DNA from: Agarophyton chilense
Taxonomy: Eukaryota > Rhodophyta > Florideophyceae > Gracilariales > Gracilariaceae
Direction of reading: 5' to 3'
DNA length: 64,000 nt
NCBI GenBank assembly: GCA_030374765.1
Contig: JARGXX010000002.1
Span: forward strand, 1,736,001-1,800,000
The notes under the pieces are model-generated. The model worked only from the letters and a program-made list of their open reading frames with translations, made no database searches and was not told the origin of the DNA. Below, piece after piece: positions 1 through 10,981 of this stretch; positions within the stretch are counted from its first letter, which is position 1, and each line of letters begins with the position of its first letter. The position numbers were made by a program, and so were the translations under genes.

Positions 1-1525
1 GACGTCAAAATGGGTCCAACGGACGATATTTTGGGTACCCAGGTTTCTTAAAAAGCCGATCATGATTTCCGGGAGCGGGATTCGGTGACCTTGAGGACCG
101 CGTATGTTCTCGTCCTACCATACCCTCCAATCCTCTGAACGGAGATTACCGCGGACTCCGTACCTCGTGGTATCTAGGAAGGCCATAACAGACATCACGC
201 CAAATTCAACGAAGCGTACCTGCCAGGACAGCCAAGACCTTCGGTCATTGTCATCGCCCATGAGTTGGAACGAGTGATACGCCACCACAGACGGCGTGGG
301 AACCATAAGGAGCGACGAGACACGCCACTACATGGCCCATTAGTTCTCATGCACTTGGGAAAGCGAAAGATATAACGGAAGACGTTTGTCTGCACTCATG
401 TCGTGAAACTCCACCTGACGCAAACAGAAGAAGAACCCCAGGGATTGACGCAAACGACCATCGGGCTCATGCATCTTGTTCCGATAGACTCTATTGGACA
501 TACAGAACAGGCCGTCATAAAGCGGTCGAAAGCACATGAGTGCCAAAAATTTGTGACCCGCCGGAGGAAATCTCGCATGAGGCGAGATGAAGTCCGTGTA
601 TACGTCCGAAAGGAGTTTTTCCACCCTGAACTGGTACTCGGCTTCCTCCTCGCAGCGGACGTAGGGCATGTATATCGAGATGAGGGTGCCACAGCGCGTA
701 GCCGAACGCAGATCCACAGGACAATGTAACCACCGTTTATACCACGAGACGCTGCGCACGTTCTTACTTCCCCTCCGGAAATCGGGTATCGTCGCGAACC
801 TCCGGGCGTTGAGATAAATGTAGCATAACCTTTGGTATTCTTCTAGAGAGGACGGAAGAATGACATGACGCACTGCCCGCGGGTTTTGCCCAATGGTATG
901 GTCATAGCGGTCCCCTGGACGTTAGTAGGGCACTTAGTACTCCGAGGGGCGCCCCGCTGGGTTGTTCGAAACCATTGTGCCGCTGTATACAGGCTGGTCC
1001 GCCGAGAAATGAATAGGACGAACGACGGAAGAGACAAACTCGGGAGGGAGAACGACGTATCCGACGGGCTTATAAGGCGAGTTCTGCATCGCGCACGACC
1101 AATGGAAAAGTACCACAACGGGAAGACGAGGGACGGAATTAACCCGAGCGGATTGGTAGGCGTGAACCACGGTGTAGGAAGCGCGAAGGGTCGCTAAGGG
1201 AAGAACGGAGACTAGAGAAGGCCCCAATGACGGTCAGAGAAGAAGAAGACAAGTGACTGTCTCGGCAGCACGACACAAGGAATACGCCGGCGATGCTCCT
1301 ATGGCCAGCGCTCACGGAGCGCTGGAGTTTCAGTTCTTAGGCAAAATAATTCCCATTCCGGCGCCAATGGTCAGCTTACGCTTCCTCGCATTCCCACTTG
1401 CGATGACGACGTGACGTCCCGTCTTGCGCAATGTTACTGTGAGCAACGAATAGTTGGCACCCCCTGGGTAAATCATGGAGCCATCTGAACTTCGCCATGA
1501 CCGTCGAATCCCAAGGAGGGAGATA
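1..1525 (+). mobile_element. 3' internal end of a family A Ty3/gypsy element (decayed)
   Basis: This stretch is homologous to the minus strand of 8,896-9,690, the segment between chromodomain and 3' LTR in the complete family A element. Read on the plus strand it therefore forms the 3' end of an oppositely oriented copy. Shared peptides in the sense direction include AVYRLVRREMNR (about 865-1,197), matching AAHRLVRREMNR at 9,361-9,681. The antisense frames also match (ADQPVYSGTM against ADQPVSSGTM). Stops and indels interrupt all frames. A purine-rich tract, AAGGAGGGAGATA, lies directly before the LTR and fits a polypurine tract. The rest of this element is cut off by the window edge. Confidence 0.6.
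340..873 (-). other. Antisense open frame in the family A 3' region, unrecognised
   Basis: A 177-codon ORF runs opposite to the retroelement that carries it, between the expected chromodomain end and the 3' LTR. It has no family motif I recognise. It is longer than expected in DNA this decayed, and the second gypsy group here also keeps a reverse-strand ORF in the same place, so it may be a remnant of such a gene. Similarity to the 31,891-33,507 protein is too weak to claim. It may equally be a chance open frame. Confidence 0.25.
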
Positions 1526-1971
1526 TGTGAAGGAGCAACGATAGCGGTTGAGCTCTGTGAGCTGCCGGGCCCTGAAGGAATTTACAAATGCCACGTGGAC
1601 TGGCCGACCTCAGCTGGACTCATATAGATTATTTAATTTTCTTAATTAGTGTAATAGATCAGCATTACAGTTCCAGGGAGATCTCAGCGACTCGTCATTA
1701 CTATTTACGTGTCTCGAGTGACTGTTTTTCATTAGAGTAAGGTAGGTACCGATAGGATACTAAATAACTTTCTTTGGTATATTAGTTCCACCCATTGGTC
1801 TTCAATCCATCGTTTCCATAGCTCCGACCTGTAGGCAAACGCAGTAAATGGCAGCCCATTGCACCAAGTACTCTGGGGGTGCAGCCGTCAAGGATTCGAA
1901 CCTTAAGACCCGCTCTACCACGCTACCACCGGTCGAGACCCGTACGCTGACCCGTCAGTCATTGCGGTTCA
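1526..1971 (+). repeat. Family A LTR, 3' copy of the left-hand element
   Basis: This 446-bp repeat starts TGTGAAGGAGC and ends near ATTGCGGTTCA. It is the reverse complement of the repeats at 8,450-8,895 and 16,634-17,079, all the same length within alignment error. Because the polypurine tract precedes it on the plus strand, it is the 3' LTR of a plus-oriented element. Its reverse strand carries a tRNA-like Pol III A-box (1,910-1,920) and B-box (1,892-1,902). The last bases are diverged from the canonical GTTACA end. Confidence 0.75.
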
Positions 1972-1984
1972 TATACCACGACCA

Positions 1985-3135
1985 TCGGGAAGTGCCCGTC
2001 ACGAAGCAAAACCAAATGAAGTTCTATATTCTGCTTTTCTATACATGGGCGACATCAAAACGACTCAAAAGTACATACTGATTATCAGTGATGATTTATC
2101 TTCGTACTTCTGGATTTGGACATGTTTAAAAGTGGACAGTACAGCAGTAGCAGAAGCACTGAGCATGTGGATTGCTTCTTTTGGAGGCTGGGAGTGGTTA
2201 GTAACCGATCAAGGTTCACATTTTAAGAACCAAGTAATGCACTTGTTGTCTGAATAATTACACTGTTCTCACTACTTTACCACGCCTTACTGTCCTTGGA
2301 GTAACGGGTCAGTAGAAAGAGTATGTCTTGAAGTTTTGAGAGCTTGAAAAGCCTTATTTTCTGAGTGGAAAATGGGCGCAAGGGATTGGCCACGCGTGAC
2401 AGAAAGCGTGCAAAGTGTGCTAAACAATGCCCAACCACAACGATTTGGACCACGACCTAGTGAAGAACCGTTTGTATTTCGTACCCCTCTTGAAATATTC
2501 ACGGGTCATGTTCGGGTAAGCTCAATAATGAGAGCCTGGTCTGTCGAACAGTTTATTCATGCCACGACTCAAGAAAAGGTACGCATGAGACAGGTCATAT
2601 CTATTAACGAAGTCTGAGAAGCACTACGAGACATGCATAAGCGCATCATAAGCTAATTGAACGCAAGTCGTCAAACGCAATTACAAAGACACAATCATCG
2701 GACAAACATTCAACGAAGTGATATCGATAATGGAAGCTTCGTATTAGTCCGAGAAGCACGATCACGACGCAAACATAAACTGGAGTTTCAATGGAAAGGT
2801 CCTCGGCGTGTGCTTGACACAAATACAAATTGGGTATTTGTGGTTGAAGATCTTATAGAGAAGAAGAAGCAATTTGTTCATGATTTTCGTCTGATACTAT
2901 ATAGAGCAGATCTTGATGGAAAGGATGTCAACCCGCTCTTCTGTAATACGCCCGCAGTAACGAGACAAAATGGCAAACTGCAAAGTTTTCGTGTGACATC
3001 AGACATGGGTCTGGCGGTATTGAAATTTTAGTTGAGTGGGAAGGTCTTTCACACGGAACCGACAAAACTTGGGAACTCTTGACAACCATTAGCGAAGACT
3101 TTCCTGGTTTGCTCCAAGACTATTTTTTACGTCTG
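1985..3135 (+). pseudogene. Ty3/gypsy integrase C-terminal half plus chromodomain, decayed
   Basis: In-order pieces of a gypsy integrase are readable. The catalytic core fragment (2,045-2,257) has IISDDLSSYFW and LVTDQGSHF, which hold two of the three acidic active-site residues. A linker piece follows (2,372-2,617). The C-terminal DNA-binding region (2,657-3,031) has FQWKGPRRVLDTNTNWVF and FVHDFRLILYRADL. A chromodomain-like end (about 3,028-3,130) has EILVEWEGLSHGTDKTWELL. Frames shift between the pieces and stops interrupt it. Sequence upstream (RT, RNase H) is absent, so it is a 3'-only relic of a different gypsy lineage from family A. It abuts the family A LTR at about 1,972. Confidence 0.75.
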
Positions 3136-3660
3136 ACGAGCGCGAACTCAAACTCAGTGCAGCGAGGCTGTGTAACTTCGCGAAAACAGGCTAAGAGATG
3201 TTCTTGGGACGTCTGTCACCCTACAGACCTCTGCATTTGAGCTAGCAGTCTCAAACGTTCATGCGCCGTGATGTAATTGTTCGTTTCTATTTTAAAGCGT
3301 GACAGTCACACCAATTGTATTAGAATCAAGGGCGAGAGGCGGACGCGAAAAGGGCCCCTGACCGATCCATCGGCCTTTCTTTTTTGTTTTCGGGCAATAG
3401 CGTCGCGTGTAGTTCCGCAGATCCGCACACTTTCCTCGCGTATTCTTTCCTTTTACACCAAATGTGATGTGATGAAATTTGCGTATTGTTCCTTTTCGAA
3501 TGTCTGTTCTAGTGTTTATGGTTTTGCGGAGCTTATTCTACTGCATGTGACTTGTTTCCTTCCACTGTAGTCAAACTTCCAATCCAGTATTTTCTTTCTA
3601 TCTCTCTGAATTCCAGTTTTGAACCGTTCCCTATTTTCTCTAGCTACAAGCCCTGCGTAC
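3136..3660. other. No gene seen
   Basis: Short open frames on both strands give no recognisable motif. The stretch separates a plus-strand gypsy relic from a minus-strand copia-like relic and is probably decayed transposon sequence. Confidence 0.4.
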
Positions 3661-3664
3661 ATTT

Positions 3665-3898
3665 CTATATCAAGATACCCAAGGTCTTTTTTGTCTCGAG
3701 CTTTCTGTATTGTTCTAAAGTCCCATCAATAAATTTGGTTGTGAGCGGGTACTTAGGTACCAGTATGCGAATTTCATGGGCTTCCCTCTGTTGTATCTTC
3801 TTTCTGCGACGTGTTATTCCCTTGAATCGATCACTTTGGCCTGGACGCACTGTGCTGTTCGACGAGGTGATCTGAAATTTAATTTTTTTTGTATACAT
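3665..3898 (-). pseudogene. Possible copia-like segment between integrase and RT
   Basis: A 77-codon minus-strand frame is rich in Lys and Arg (FKGITRRRKKIQQREAHEIR, then ILVPKYPLTTKFIDGTLEQY). Its place downstream of the copia-type integrase remnant, and its basic then mixed composition, would fit the linker between integrase and reverse transcriptase. No RT motif follows, so this is a positional guess. Confidence 0.25.
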
Positions 3899-4119
3899 TG
3901 TTGGAGGAATCGTGACTTTTCTACTCTCTGCGAGCGTGCTTCTAGTAGTCTTTGTAATGCTATCGTTGCCATTTGTTCTTAGTGCGCGGTGAGGAGCTCT
4001 TCTTATACGACCGAAGATGGGATCTCTAGCAAGGAAGTACTATATCCTTGAACAAGTTCAAATGAGCTGAGAAATAAATATCCAGAGAAAATATTGGAGA
4101 AAAACGTTGCTATAAGTTT

Positions 4120-4420
4120 GCGGTGGTTTGTTCAGAAGTCTCTCTGTCCCATTTGCTGGAAATTTGTTTGATTGTCTGGTTCTTTCGCTCCGCGATTCCG
4201 AGGTTTTTGTACCAAGGCCCAGGTCTGGCTCTGTACACGATATTGTGTGCGAGATGGAATGATCGCAGTGATGTTGGGTTGCACTCGTTGTCTGTTGATA
4301 ATAGTAATTGACAACTGTGTTTGCATATCCTTAGGACTTCTATGTTGTTGACTATAGTGTTTGCATCTCGGTTATCTACTATGATCTTTTCAGATTATGT
4401 AGTTCCTCTGTCTGTGATAT
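4120..4420 (-). pseudogene. Ty1/copia-like integrase fragment
   Basis: Reading the minus strand gives STDNE, then FHLAHNIVYRARPGPWYKN, then LGIAERKNQTIKQI, across at most a small frame change. This matches the copia-type integrase core, where an Asp in TDN is followed about 35 residues later by the catalytic Glu in the GIAERKN block. It lies downstream, on the same strand, of a protease-like block (4,802-4,990) and a gag-like block (5,824-6,613). That is the gag-protease-integrase order of Ty1/copia. Stops show the copy is dead. Confidence 0.6.
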
Positions 4421-4801
4421 GAATGTGGCCATTTTGACGCCACCAATGTCAACGAAAAAGAAGTCTACTTGTACTTCTTGGTTGAAGCGTTCGGTAACAT
4501 GTGATAATGATACTTTGCAGGTAGTGAGTGCGGCTCTCTAACGCGCGCATGTGTCGCATGTGGATGTCACATCCTCGATAGATGATGAAAAGGTGTCGTC
4601 AAGTATGCCGGCGGATTTACACATATCCTTCATTTCCACAGCTGGCACACTGGTATATGGATGAATTATTTTAACAATCGCCTTGATCGCTGTTCAAGGA
4701 TTCGGGTTGGAGTGGAAGAGAAACGCTTGAGATATATTTACTCTGCTTGTGTGTGGTACAATACCGAGGCGTAAGCGATTGTCTCCCTCATGAATAGATA
4801 T

Positions 4802-4990
4802 TTAGGTTGGTAGTATTCGCGGTTTCGTCTCTTCAGGACGTTCGATGGCATTTTTCTTCATTTTGCCTCGATTAATCGAGCCAGAATACTGCTTCACGTC
4901 AAGACCAACAATGGGGAGGTCGTCGCCTTCTGTAAGGACAAAATTGAGAGCAATTGTTTGTACGTTCAGATTTGCTATTATTACGGTCAT
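4802..4990 (-). pseudogene. Retropepsin-like fragment (copia-like element)
   Basis: The frame contains TIALNFVLTEGDDLPIVGLD followed by VKQYSG. This resembles the C-terminal half of retroviral-type aspartic proteases, where a leucine-rich strand and a conserved GLD turn follow the catalytic DS/TG loop. The catalytic loop itself is not readable upstream. It sits between the gag-like and integrase-like blocks of the same strand, which supports the assignment. Confidence 0.45.
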
Positions 4991-5539
4991 GGAGTCTTGA
5001 TTGGTTTAGCCCAATGTCCATCAGGACCCCAGCTGTGGTGTTCAGTCCTTTTAGAATGCGAGCGCAGGCGCGCGAGCCAGCGATGAGTTCACGATAGTGA
5101 AATGCGATCTTTCTTGTGAAAGAAAGCGTCGTGCAATATATATGCAACGACGGTGAGAATATGAGATATCATAATTATCTAATCCTTACAGCTGGAGATG
5201 TTGATTGTTGCTGTAAGTCATGGCCGATCCGACATGCCTGTGTGACGTAGACACTACACCAGCTCTGCATGTATTTTTCTCGCGCTGGTTCTAGAATCAT
5301 TCGAATGTTCAACTTGTCGCAGATGCATGTCACAATATCGATTTATTCTGTAGAGGTTGGTTCTCCTTCATCGAGATTTGGGTTAGAGGCAGACGGGAGC
5401 GCTTCAAATCCACTTATTGAAAACTACGCGGGCGAATTGCTGTATTGCTTGCATGCTCATCATTTCAGAGTGTTAGAAACCTTCTCATTTTCGCCATATC
5501 CTGCTCTCCAGACTCCAATTCGCGATTCTTTGACTTCAG

Positions 5540-6613
5540 TAGATGGTGTCCATGTGCACGCTTCTTCAAAGGATGGCCAGGTTTGCTACACGTCCAACAG
5601 ATTCTTCTTTTACGTTCAAATGTTCTGCGCCGCTATTGTCTTCTGTTTTGTCCGCCATTGCTCGCAATCATCGGTTTCATTACTGCTTCACCTTCTGTAG
5701 CCTTCCCGCTTAGAGCTGGTTCTGAAATTAGGGTTTCTGGAATGTCTTTCAATGCGGAAACGGCTTGTTCGTACGCAATAAAAATCATATCAGAGACACA
5801 CGACATTACATGTTTCTGGGGATTCAGAATATATCTGATAGTGAGATGGCATTCCTTTCCTTTTTTACATCGTCGGTTGTAACCTTCACGGAGTATTCCT
5901 TCGTCTCTGATGATACAGCATGTATATTAATATCATTATTAAGTAATACTCGTAATAACTTGAGCTTCCTCTCAGATAAAATATGATACTTCGGTGTGTC
6001 GTCAGCTTCCGCATGTGAGGATGACATGAGAAATTAGATGATGTCGTTGAACATAGTCCTCGGGAGATTAGCGTTCTCAACAGCTACCATGACAAACGTT
6101 GGACTGTCCTAGCTATCCGGAGCAGAACCGAAAAAACTGAGGTATGCTTGTGCGTGCCCATAGAAACGATGAGCAAAATCAAGAAAGCATTCATTCCTGT
6201 TCTTGATACTCTTGTAGACTTCGGGGTTCATTCTCATATTTCTTCGAACAATATGTGAACTAGAATCCGTCTCCACGAAGGTAATAATCTTCTCTACATT
6301 CTCCAAACGTTACTGGAACGTTGAATCGGTGCTCGCTCTAAGAGATACTTCGCCAGTGTCACCTACGCGATTAACATACATTTCATACAGAGGAAAACCT
6401 CAGAGCTGAATATAAAGTGAAGCGTGCGAAGTTTACTATACCTTTTGCTCGATTGATACCACCTTCAGCAAAATCAAATAATCCCTGTGCCCAAATACAA
6501 ACGTCTTGCCTCCACAGGTACACCTCATCGTATGACGGGAAGGTAGGAGGTTGTAGCAAGCCAGAAGAGACTAGCGTTGCTGGGCCCACACCTATGCGCT
6601 CGTTCAGCAACAT
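5540..6613 (-). pseudogene. gag-like region with a zinc-knuckle remnant
   Basis: Minus-strand pieces read as a retroelement gag. The start region (6,383-6,613) has PTFPSYDEVYLWRQDVCIW and FAEGGINRAKGIVNFARF. A middle block (6,109-6,306) has ECFLDFAHRFYGHAQAYL, the usual amphipathic capsid helix. A further block is at 5,824-6,027, and a knuckle CWTCSKPGHPLKKRAH (about 5,558-5,625) keeps Cys-x2-Cys-x4-His but loses the last ligand. Frameshifts and stops separate the blocks. Together with the protease-like and integrase-like pieces at 4.1-5.0 kb it forms one minus-strand copia-like relic. Confidence 0.55.
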
Positions 6614-6639
6614 AGCAGTTACTCAGTATGTAAAGTAAT

Positions 6640-7465
6640 TGTATCAGCTGGAGTACGGTCGGGAATGGATGAGCACAAGGTTTCGGGTCTGTGTTCCTCC
6701 TCCAGATCCTCCGTCTTTGTCTTTTTGTCGCTCTTATACATGTCCACGGCGATCTTTCATTGGAATGGATCGGTCCATGTTCATATCGGATCTACACTGC
6801 CTAGTGCATCAAATTGTAATCCTACGTCTACACGGACACCTCTCTATATGGACAAGTCAGATAAAGAATCTCTCACTTCAAGAAACGGAAATGAGTCTAC
6901 GAGCATAGTACCCTATTAATATGACGACCGGTCATATTTGAATAGCTCTGTAATTATTGTCTTCGGGTCGCTTGATGATGCAACCTCTGGTCGTCTTACT
7001 ATGTTACATGGCACCCGTTTATGTCTTCTGTGGTGCTGTAATTTGCATTTCTATGCTTCGTTTTCATTGTTGTTTGCTACTTAATGTCTATCTCAGTCTT
7101 GATTGTAAAACCAGGGGACAGCGCTATCTTGTGCTCGGGTGTACTTCTGTTCTACACATTCTTTGTGTTATCGAAGTATATCGATTTCAGGTCACAGCCC
7201 AACTATTCTTAGTTAGGAGCCCAGCGCCCTAGTCAAACCTGCCATCAAGGCCTGAATTCTCTTGGGATTCAAGATCACCTCCTTGGACCGACGGCAAAGG
7301 TGACCAAGAAGAATTTTGCAATGCTGTTCATTTATGGAAAATGTTCCACAATGCACTACCCGACTCCAACAGCAATAAATTCCTACTACTCTTCAACCCA
7401 TTTGCCCAAAGTCTCAACTGTTCGGACGTGCCAAAGACCTTTCTTCTGAAATTACGGGCCAGCGG
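6640..7465. other. No gene seen
   Basis: Open frames here are short and without motif. This is the spacer between two gag relics that point in opposite directions, and it probably holds their decayed 5' leaders and LTRs, which I cannot delimit. Confidence 0.4.
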
Positions 7466-8065
7466 TTGACTGCCGATGGAGCTGTACAATTGATAGTTGG
7501 AAATGACTATCAAAGAGATTCCTTGACTGTTGTAAGTGAAGCATATCGTGCTTTCAACTTTCTCTGGAATACTTGTCGTGGGAACACTGAAAGTATGAAG
7601 AACTTTGAGTCTAGGTTCTCTGCACAGGTTGCAAAATTCAATTTGATTTCCACAACGACGAAGGTTCCGGAATGTATCACTGCTCTCATACTGCTATCTA
7701 ATTCTTCGATTGATGACTCACAGCGAGTATCAGTACTAGCAGCAGCTGCACCAGTTGCTGAGAACTTAAATGCACAGTCATCTAATGATGGATTCCTGAG
7801 TGCAATAACATACCACTCTGTCTCGTCTGTCATCAAGCAGTGTCACAAGTCTGCACATGCAATAAGTTTAATGGATGCCCTCACTGCTAGTTCTGCTGGA
7901 ACTACTAGTCATGGGAAAGGGAGCTACAATGGAAACAATATCACAATGAAGTTTCCTTGTGACAAGTGTGGAAAGTATGGTCATTGGAAAAGGAACCATA
8001 ATCCTGACGGATTCTTGCCATCACACGTGAAGTCGTTTGACGCACCTCAGAACAGAAACTCATGA
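7466..8065 (+). pseudogene. Retrotransposon gag with zinc knuckle
   Basis: A 199-codon frame starts mid-protein (homology-like sequence continues upstream from about 7,230 in broken frames). It ends in a knuckle, CDKCGKYGHWKRNHNPDG, spaced Cys-x2-Cys-x4-His-x4 with His in the place of the last Cys. The knuckle packages retroelement RNA in active copies. A protease-like block follows 85 bp downstream in another frame. The element is cut at 8,449 by the family A gypsy insertion, and no pol piece in the window can be assigned to it with confidence. Confidence 0.6.
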
Positions 8066-8149
8066 AATGCTCTTGACGGATATTCATCTACCTCGGACTA
8101 TGCATGTAAGGGTTTCGATAAGGGTAGGAAGAAAAGTGTCTCTTTTAAC

Positions 8150-8338
8150 ATGGCTACAGTTTCCGGATCTTCAGCATCGTTGCCTGCATTGGATCAACCT
8201 GTCCCGTTAGTTGATGACGGAGCACCTTACTCGGCAATTGGACAGGTCGAAATGATCCTTCTCACCGGAAATGGTGGACTGCAGACTAATAGGAAGCTGG
8301 ATAAAAAACCTAAGGCCCTCAAGGGTCACACACACTAG
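8150..8338 (+). pseudogene. Retroelement aspartic protease fragment
   Basis: The frame has PVPLVDDGAPYSAIG, matching the active-site loop of retropepsins (hydrophobic-D-S/T-G-A-P). The second loop residue is Asp here instead of Ser or Thr, which would probably spoil activity. It follows the gag knuckle at 7,957-8,020 on the same strand. It ends 110 bp before the family A LTR at 8,450. Confidence 0.55.
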
Positions 8339-8449
8339 CAGTGGGGTACAGGAAAACATCCCAGTCCAGCTCGCCGCCAATTAGGATCCACAGTGCTCAC
8401 AGAAAATTATGACAGCGGACGTTCTGTCAACATACCACATCTAGTCCTT

Positions 8450-8895
8450 TGTAACGCGATGACTGTTGGGTCAGCGTACGGGTCTCGACTGGTGGTAGCG
8501 TGGTAGAGCGGGTCCAAAGGTTCGAATCCTTGACGGCGGCACTCCCAGAGTACTTGGTGCAATGGGCTGGCGTTTACTGCGTAGTCCTACAGGTCGGAGC
8601 TACGGAAACGATGGCTTGAAGACCAAAGGGTGGAACTTATATACCAAAGGGGGTTATTTAGTACCCTAACGGTGCCTACCGTACTCTAAGGGAGAAGCGT
8701 CACTCGAGCCAAGTAAATAGTACTGGAGATGGGCTGAGTTCTCCCTGGCATTGTATTGCTATTCTATTACACTAATTAAAATAAATTAATAATCTACATG
8801 AGTCCACCTGAGGTCGACTTGTACACGTGTCATCCGCAAGATCCTTCAGGGCCCGGCGGCTTGCAGGGCTCAAGCGGTCTCATCGCTCCTTCACA
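8450..8895 (-). repeat. Family A 3' LTR
   Basis: This copy is 446 bp, bounded by TG and CA; on the plus strand it reads TGTAACGCGATGACTG to CTCCTTCACA. It keeps the tRNA-like boxes on the plus strand: A-box TGGTAGAGCGG at 8,501-8,511 and B-box GGTTCGAATCC at 8,519-8,529. It is the 3' LTR because coding runs on the minus strand toward it. Confidence 0.8.
8501..8529 (+). promoter_or_regulatory. tRNA-like Pol III A-box/B-box pair inside the LTR
   Basis: TGGTAGAGCGG fits the A-box consensus TRGYNNANNNG, and GGTTCGAATCC fits the B-box consensus GWTCRANNC. Only 7 bp separate them, against roughly 30-60 in tRNA genes, so there is no room for an anticodon arm. The same pair is intact in the LTR at 1,526-1,971 and altered in the other two copies. 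The orientation is antisense to the retroelement. It may be a tRNA-derived relic within the LTR or a coincidence kept by descent. Confidence 0.4.
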
Positions 8896-8920
8896 TATCT
8901 ACCTCCCTAGGATTCGACCG
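8896..8920 (-). other. Polypurine tract of the family A element
   Basis: On the minus strand CTAGGGAGGTAGATA lies directly before the 3' LTR start TGTGAAGG. The left-hand copy has the cleaner CAAGGAGGGAGATA at the same place. Gypsy elements prime plus-strand DNA synthesis from such a tract. Confidence 0.6.
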
Positions 8921-10103
8921 TCACGGCGAAGTCCAAATTGCCTCACACCTTCCTGGGGGTCTGGCTCTAACTGGACCTATGAGTGAACCTCCAATCTTGC
9001 CTTCGGGGTCGGAACGTTGTGATCCTGAGCGTCCTAATGGCCTGGCCACGAGCGGTCCCGTGCCCGACATGTCGGCGTCTTATGACCATCCCGAGGATTA
9101 GTTGCTCTTGTTACCAGTGGGCCTGACGGGGCGTCGCATCGCCACAATCGTCCGGGGTACAACTGCATAAGAGCTCACCTTTGGCGCCAAGTTGGCATTT
9201 AGTTCACCTAAAGTACTGTACGCTCACCAAGGGGGGGTTCCTTTCCGCCTTTCATATACTTCGGTATTCCTTCGGCGATCCTACGCGCGTCGTCCGCTGT
9301 GAACTACCGTGCGCGCTTCGTCCATTAAAGGTCACGTCAGTCATTCTGTCCGATTCAGGTTCATCTTTCCTTCTTTCCGTAGCGGTATTCCTCCATTGGT
9401 CGCTCGCAAAGCTTACAACGTCTTATGAGCCCGTTGGATATTCCATTCTCTCTCCAGACTTTGTCGCTTCCGTCAGTTTTCCTATTCATTTCCCGGCGGA
9501 CCAACCTGTGAGCAGCGGCACCATGGCTTCGAACAACCAAGCGGGGAGCTCTTCTGGATACTAAGTAGCTTAAGGGCCCTCCGGGGACCGCTATGACGAT
9601 ACCATCGGACGAAAGCCGTGGGTGGTGCGGCATGCCATTCCACCGTACCGTTCGTATTACTGCCTTGATGGACATTGCCATAGTCCTGAAGGAAGCTTGC
9701 TCGTGAGCGCGTCGCTTGGCGCGCTACGCCGCAGTTGTCCAACAGGGTCAAGATATGAAGACCGCTAATGTAGATCTCCTGCGGCAGAATACACAAATGA
9801 TGTCCCAGAGAGTTACTCCTTACTTGGAGGCCAGGTTTGGTCCAAATCTGAGCGACTGGGAGGCTTCCCAGGGTGACCATAATTCCCCAGGGAATTATTG
9901 GCCGAAGAAGCGTGCTCGGCTTTGGTAGGGCCGGCTCAGGTAGATTAGTTGGCTCCTGGGGTGACCCTAGTCTCGGTTTTGCTCCTGCAGGTTCAAATGA
10001 GGACGACGGAGTTACTCCTGCGCCACCCCAGTGAGTCCGGTTGGTGTTCGAAGCGCTTCCGCGAACCTTGAGGTCAGACCAAAGGCTGTTAGGCCTCTGT
10101 TAG
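8921..10103 (-). other. Region between chromodomain and 3' LTR with ORFs on both strands
   Basis: About 1.2 kb follow the chromodomain before the LTR. The sense strand has a 106-codon frame (9,361-9,681) with GIVIAVPGGPL and HRLVRREMNRKTDG. The antisense strand has a 127-codon frame (9,181-9,564) with PIHFPADQPVSSGTM and a 70-codon frame (9,716-9,928). The part up to about 9,690 is conserved in the copy at 1-1,525; beyond that the copies diverge. Comparing the two copies by codon position did not show which strand, if either, was under protein-level selection. Confidence 0.45.
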
Positions 10104-10652
10104 TTACTCAAATAAGTTAAATAAAAAAGTGCTTGTGCTTTTCCAAGGTCTTTCTTGTATCTCAAATGTGCGTGCCCCAGGACGGCGTCCAATCTTGAGA
10201 GCGTCTCGGGTCTTCTTCAGGGGTCTCCGAAGGACTGAACATGTTCCCTGATGCTGTAGATACGACAAAATGTCGTGCTCCGGCGAACGGTCGTGTCGGG
10301 AGGCCGTTTGGGAGGCGTTATTGGGAATACTCTGACCGATTATTGTATTAGTCCGTTTAGTGGTTGCCACTTCCTGAAGGCCGCGCTCCGAGTGGCTGAT
10401 TCTGCGCCAATAGCGGGCGATAAAATTAGCCGGAATGGTTTGAGGCTCTTGGCAAGTATCTTTTTCAGGTGTGTAGCCGAACCAACAAACGCAATAGCGC
10501 ATAGTTCCATCTTCTCCCATACCGGCGGAGATGATGCGCTCAAGCACATATTCCGGTTGGTGTTCATCCTCTGGAAAGAGAGTGTGGTCCAGAGGAGTGA
10601 ATCCATCGGAGTCGATTGGCAACGATTGGTTATAGTAGTTGGAACTGACCAT
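10104..10652 (-). pseudogene. Chromodomain end of family A pol
   Basis: A 182-codon frame includes EYVLERIISAGMGEDGTMRY and CVCWFGYTPEKDTCQEP, a chromodomain: an aromatic-hydrophobic strand, a WxGY core and a terminal helix (FIARYWRR). In chromoviruses this domain follows integrase and targets insertion to marked chromatin. The usual DxTWEP end is changed to DTCQEP here. It is split from integrase by a frame change near 10,980. Confidence 0.7.
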
Positions 10653-10981
10653 CGTGTCCGTGGGGCTAGTCGAGTCCTTGGGAACTGCGTTAGGTGTTGT
10701 GGAGGCTTGAGGGTCGACCTGAGGTCGTGGTGCTTCCGTTGACCCAGGGGCTGGGACCTTGGTGGTACAGAGGAACTGGGAGCTTTTGTCACGCGTTCAA
10801 TAGACACGGTGAACTTTAGGCCGTCGATGAGAAACGTCATGGTGTGTTCGTTGGCCTTAAGGTCTTTTTATGGTCCCGTAGAGCGGAGTCAGAGCTTCCG
10901 CTTAGTGTCCTCAAGTTCTTCTATGTCTTTCGGTGGCCGGTCCAAGTAAACCAGGTCTCCTTTCCCAAAGGTCGGTGTGTT

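Noticed and set aside
8480-8545. A tRNA gene within the family A LTR
   Set aside because: A- and B-box words are present but only 7 bp apart, no anticodon arm fits, and no 5' acceptor strand pairs with CGGCGGCA. It is reported only as a tRNA-like motif.
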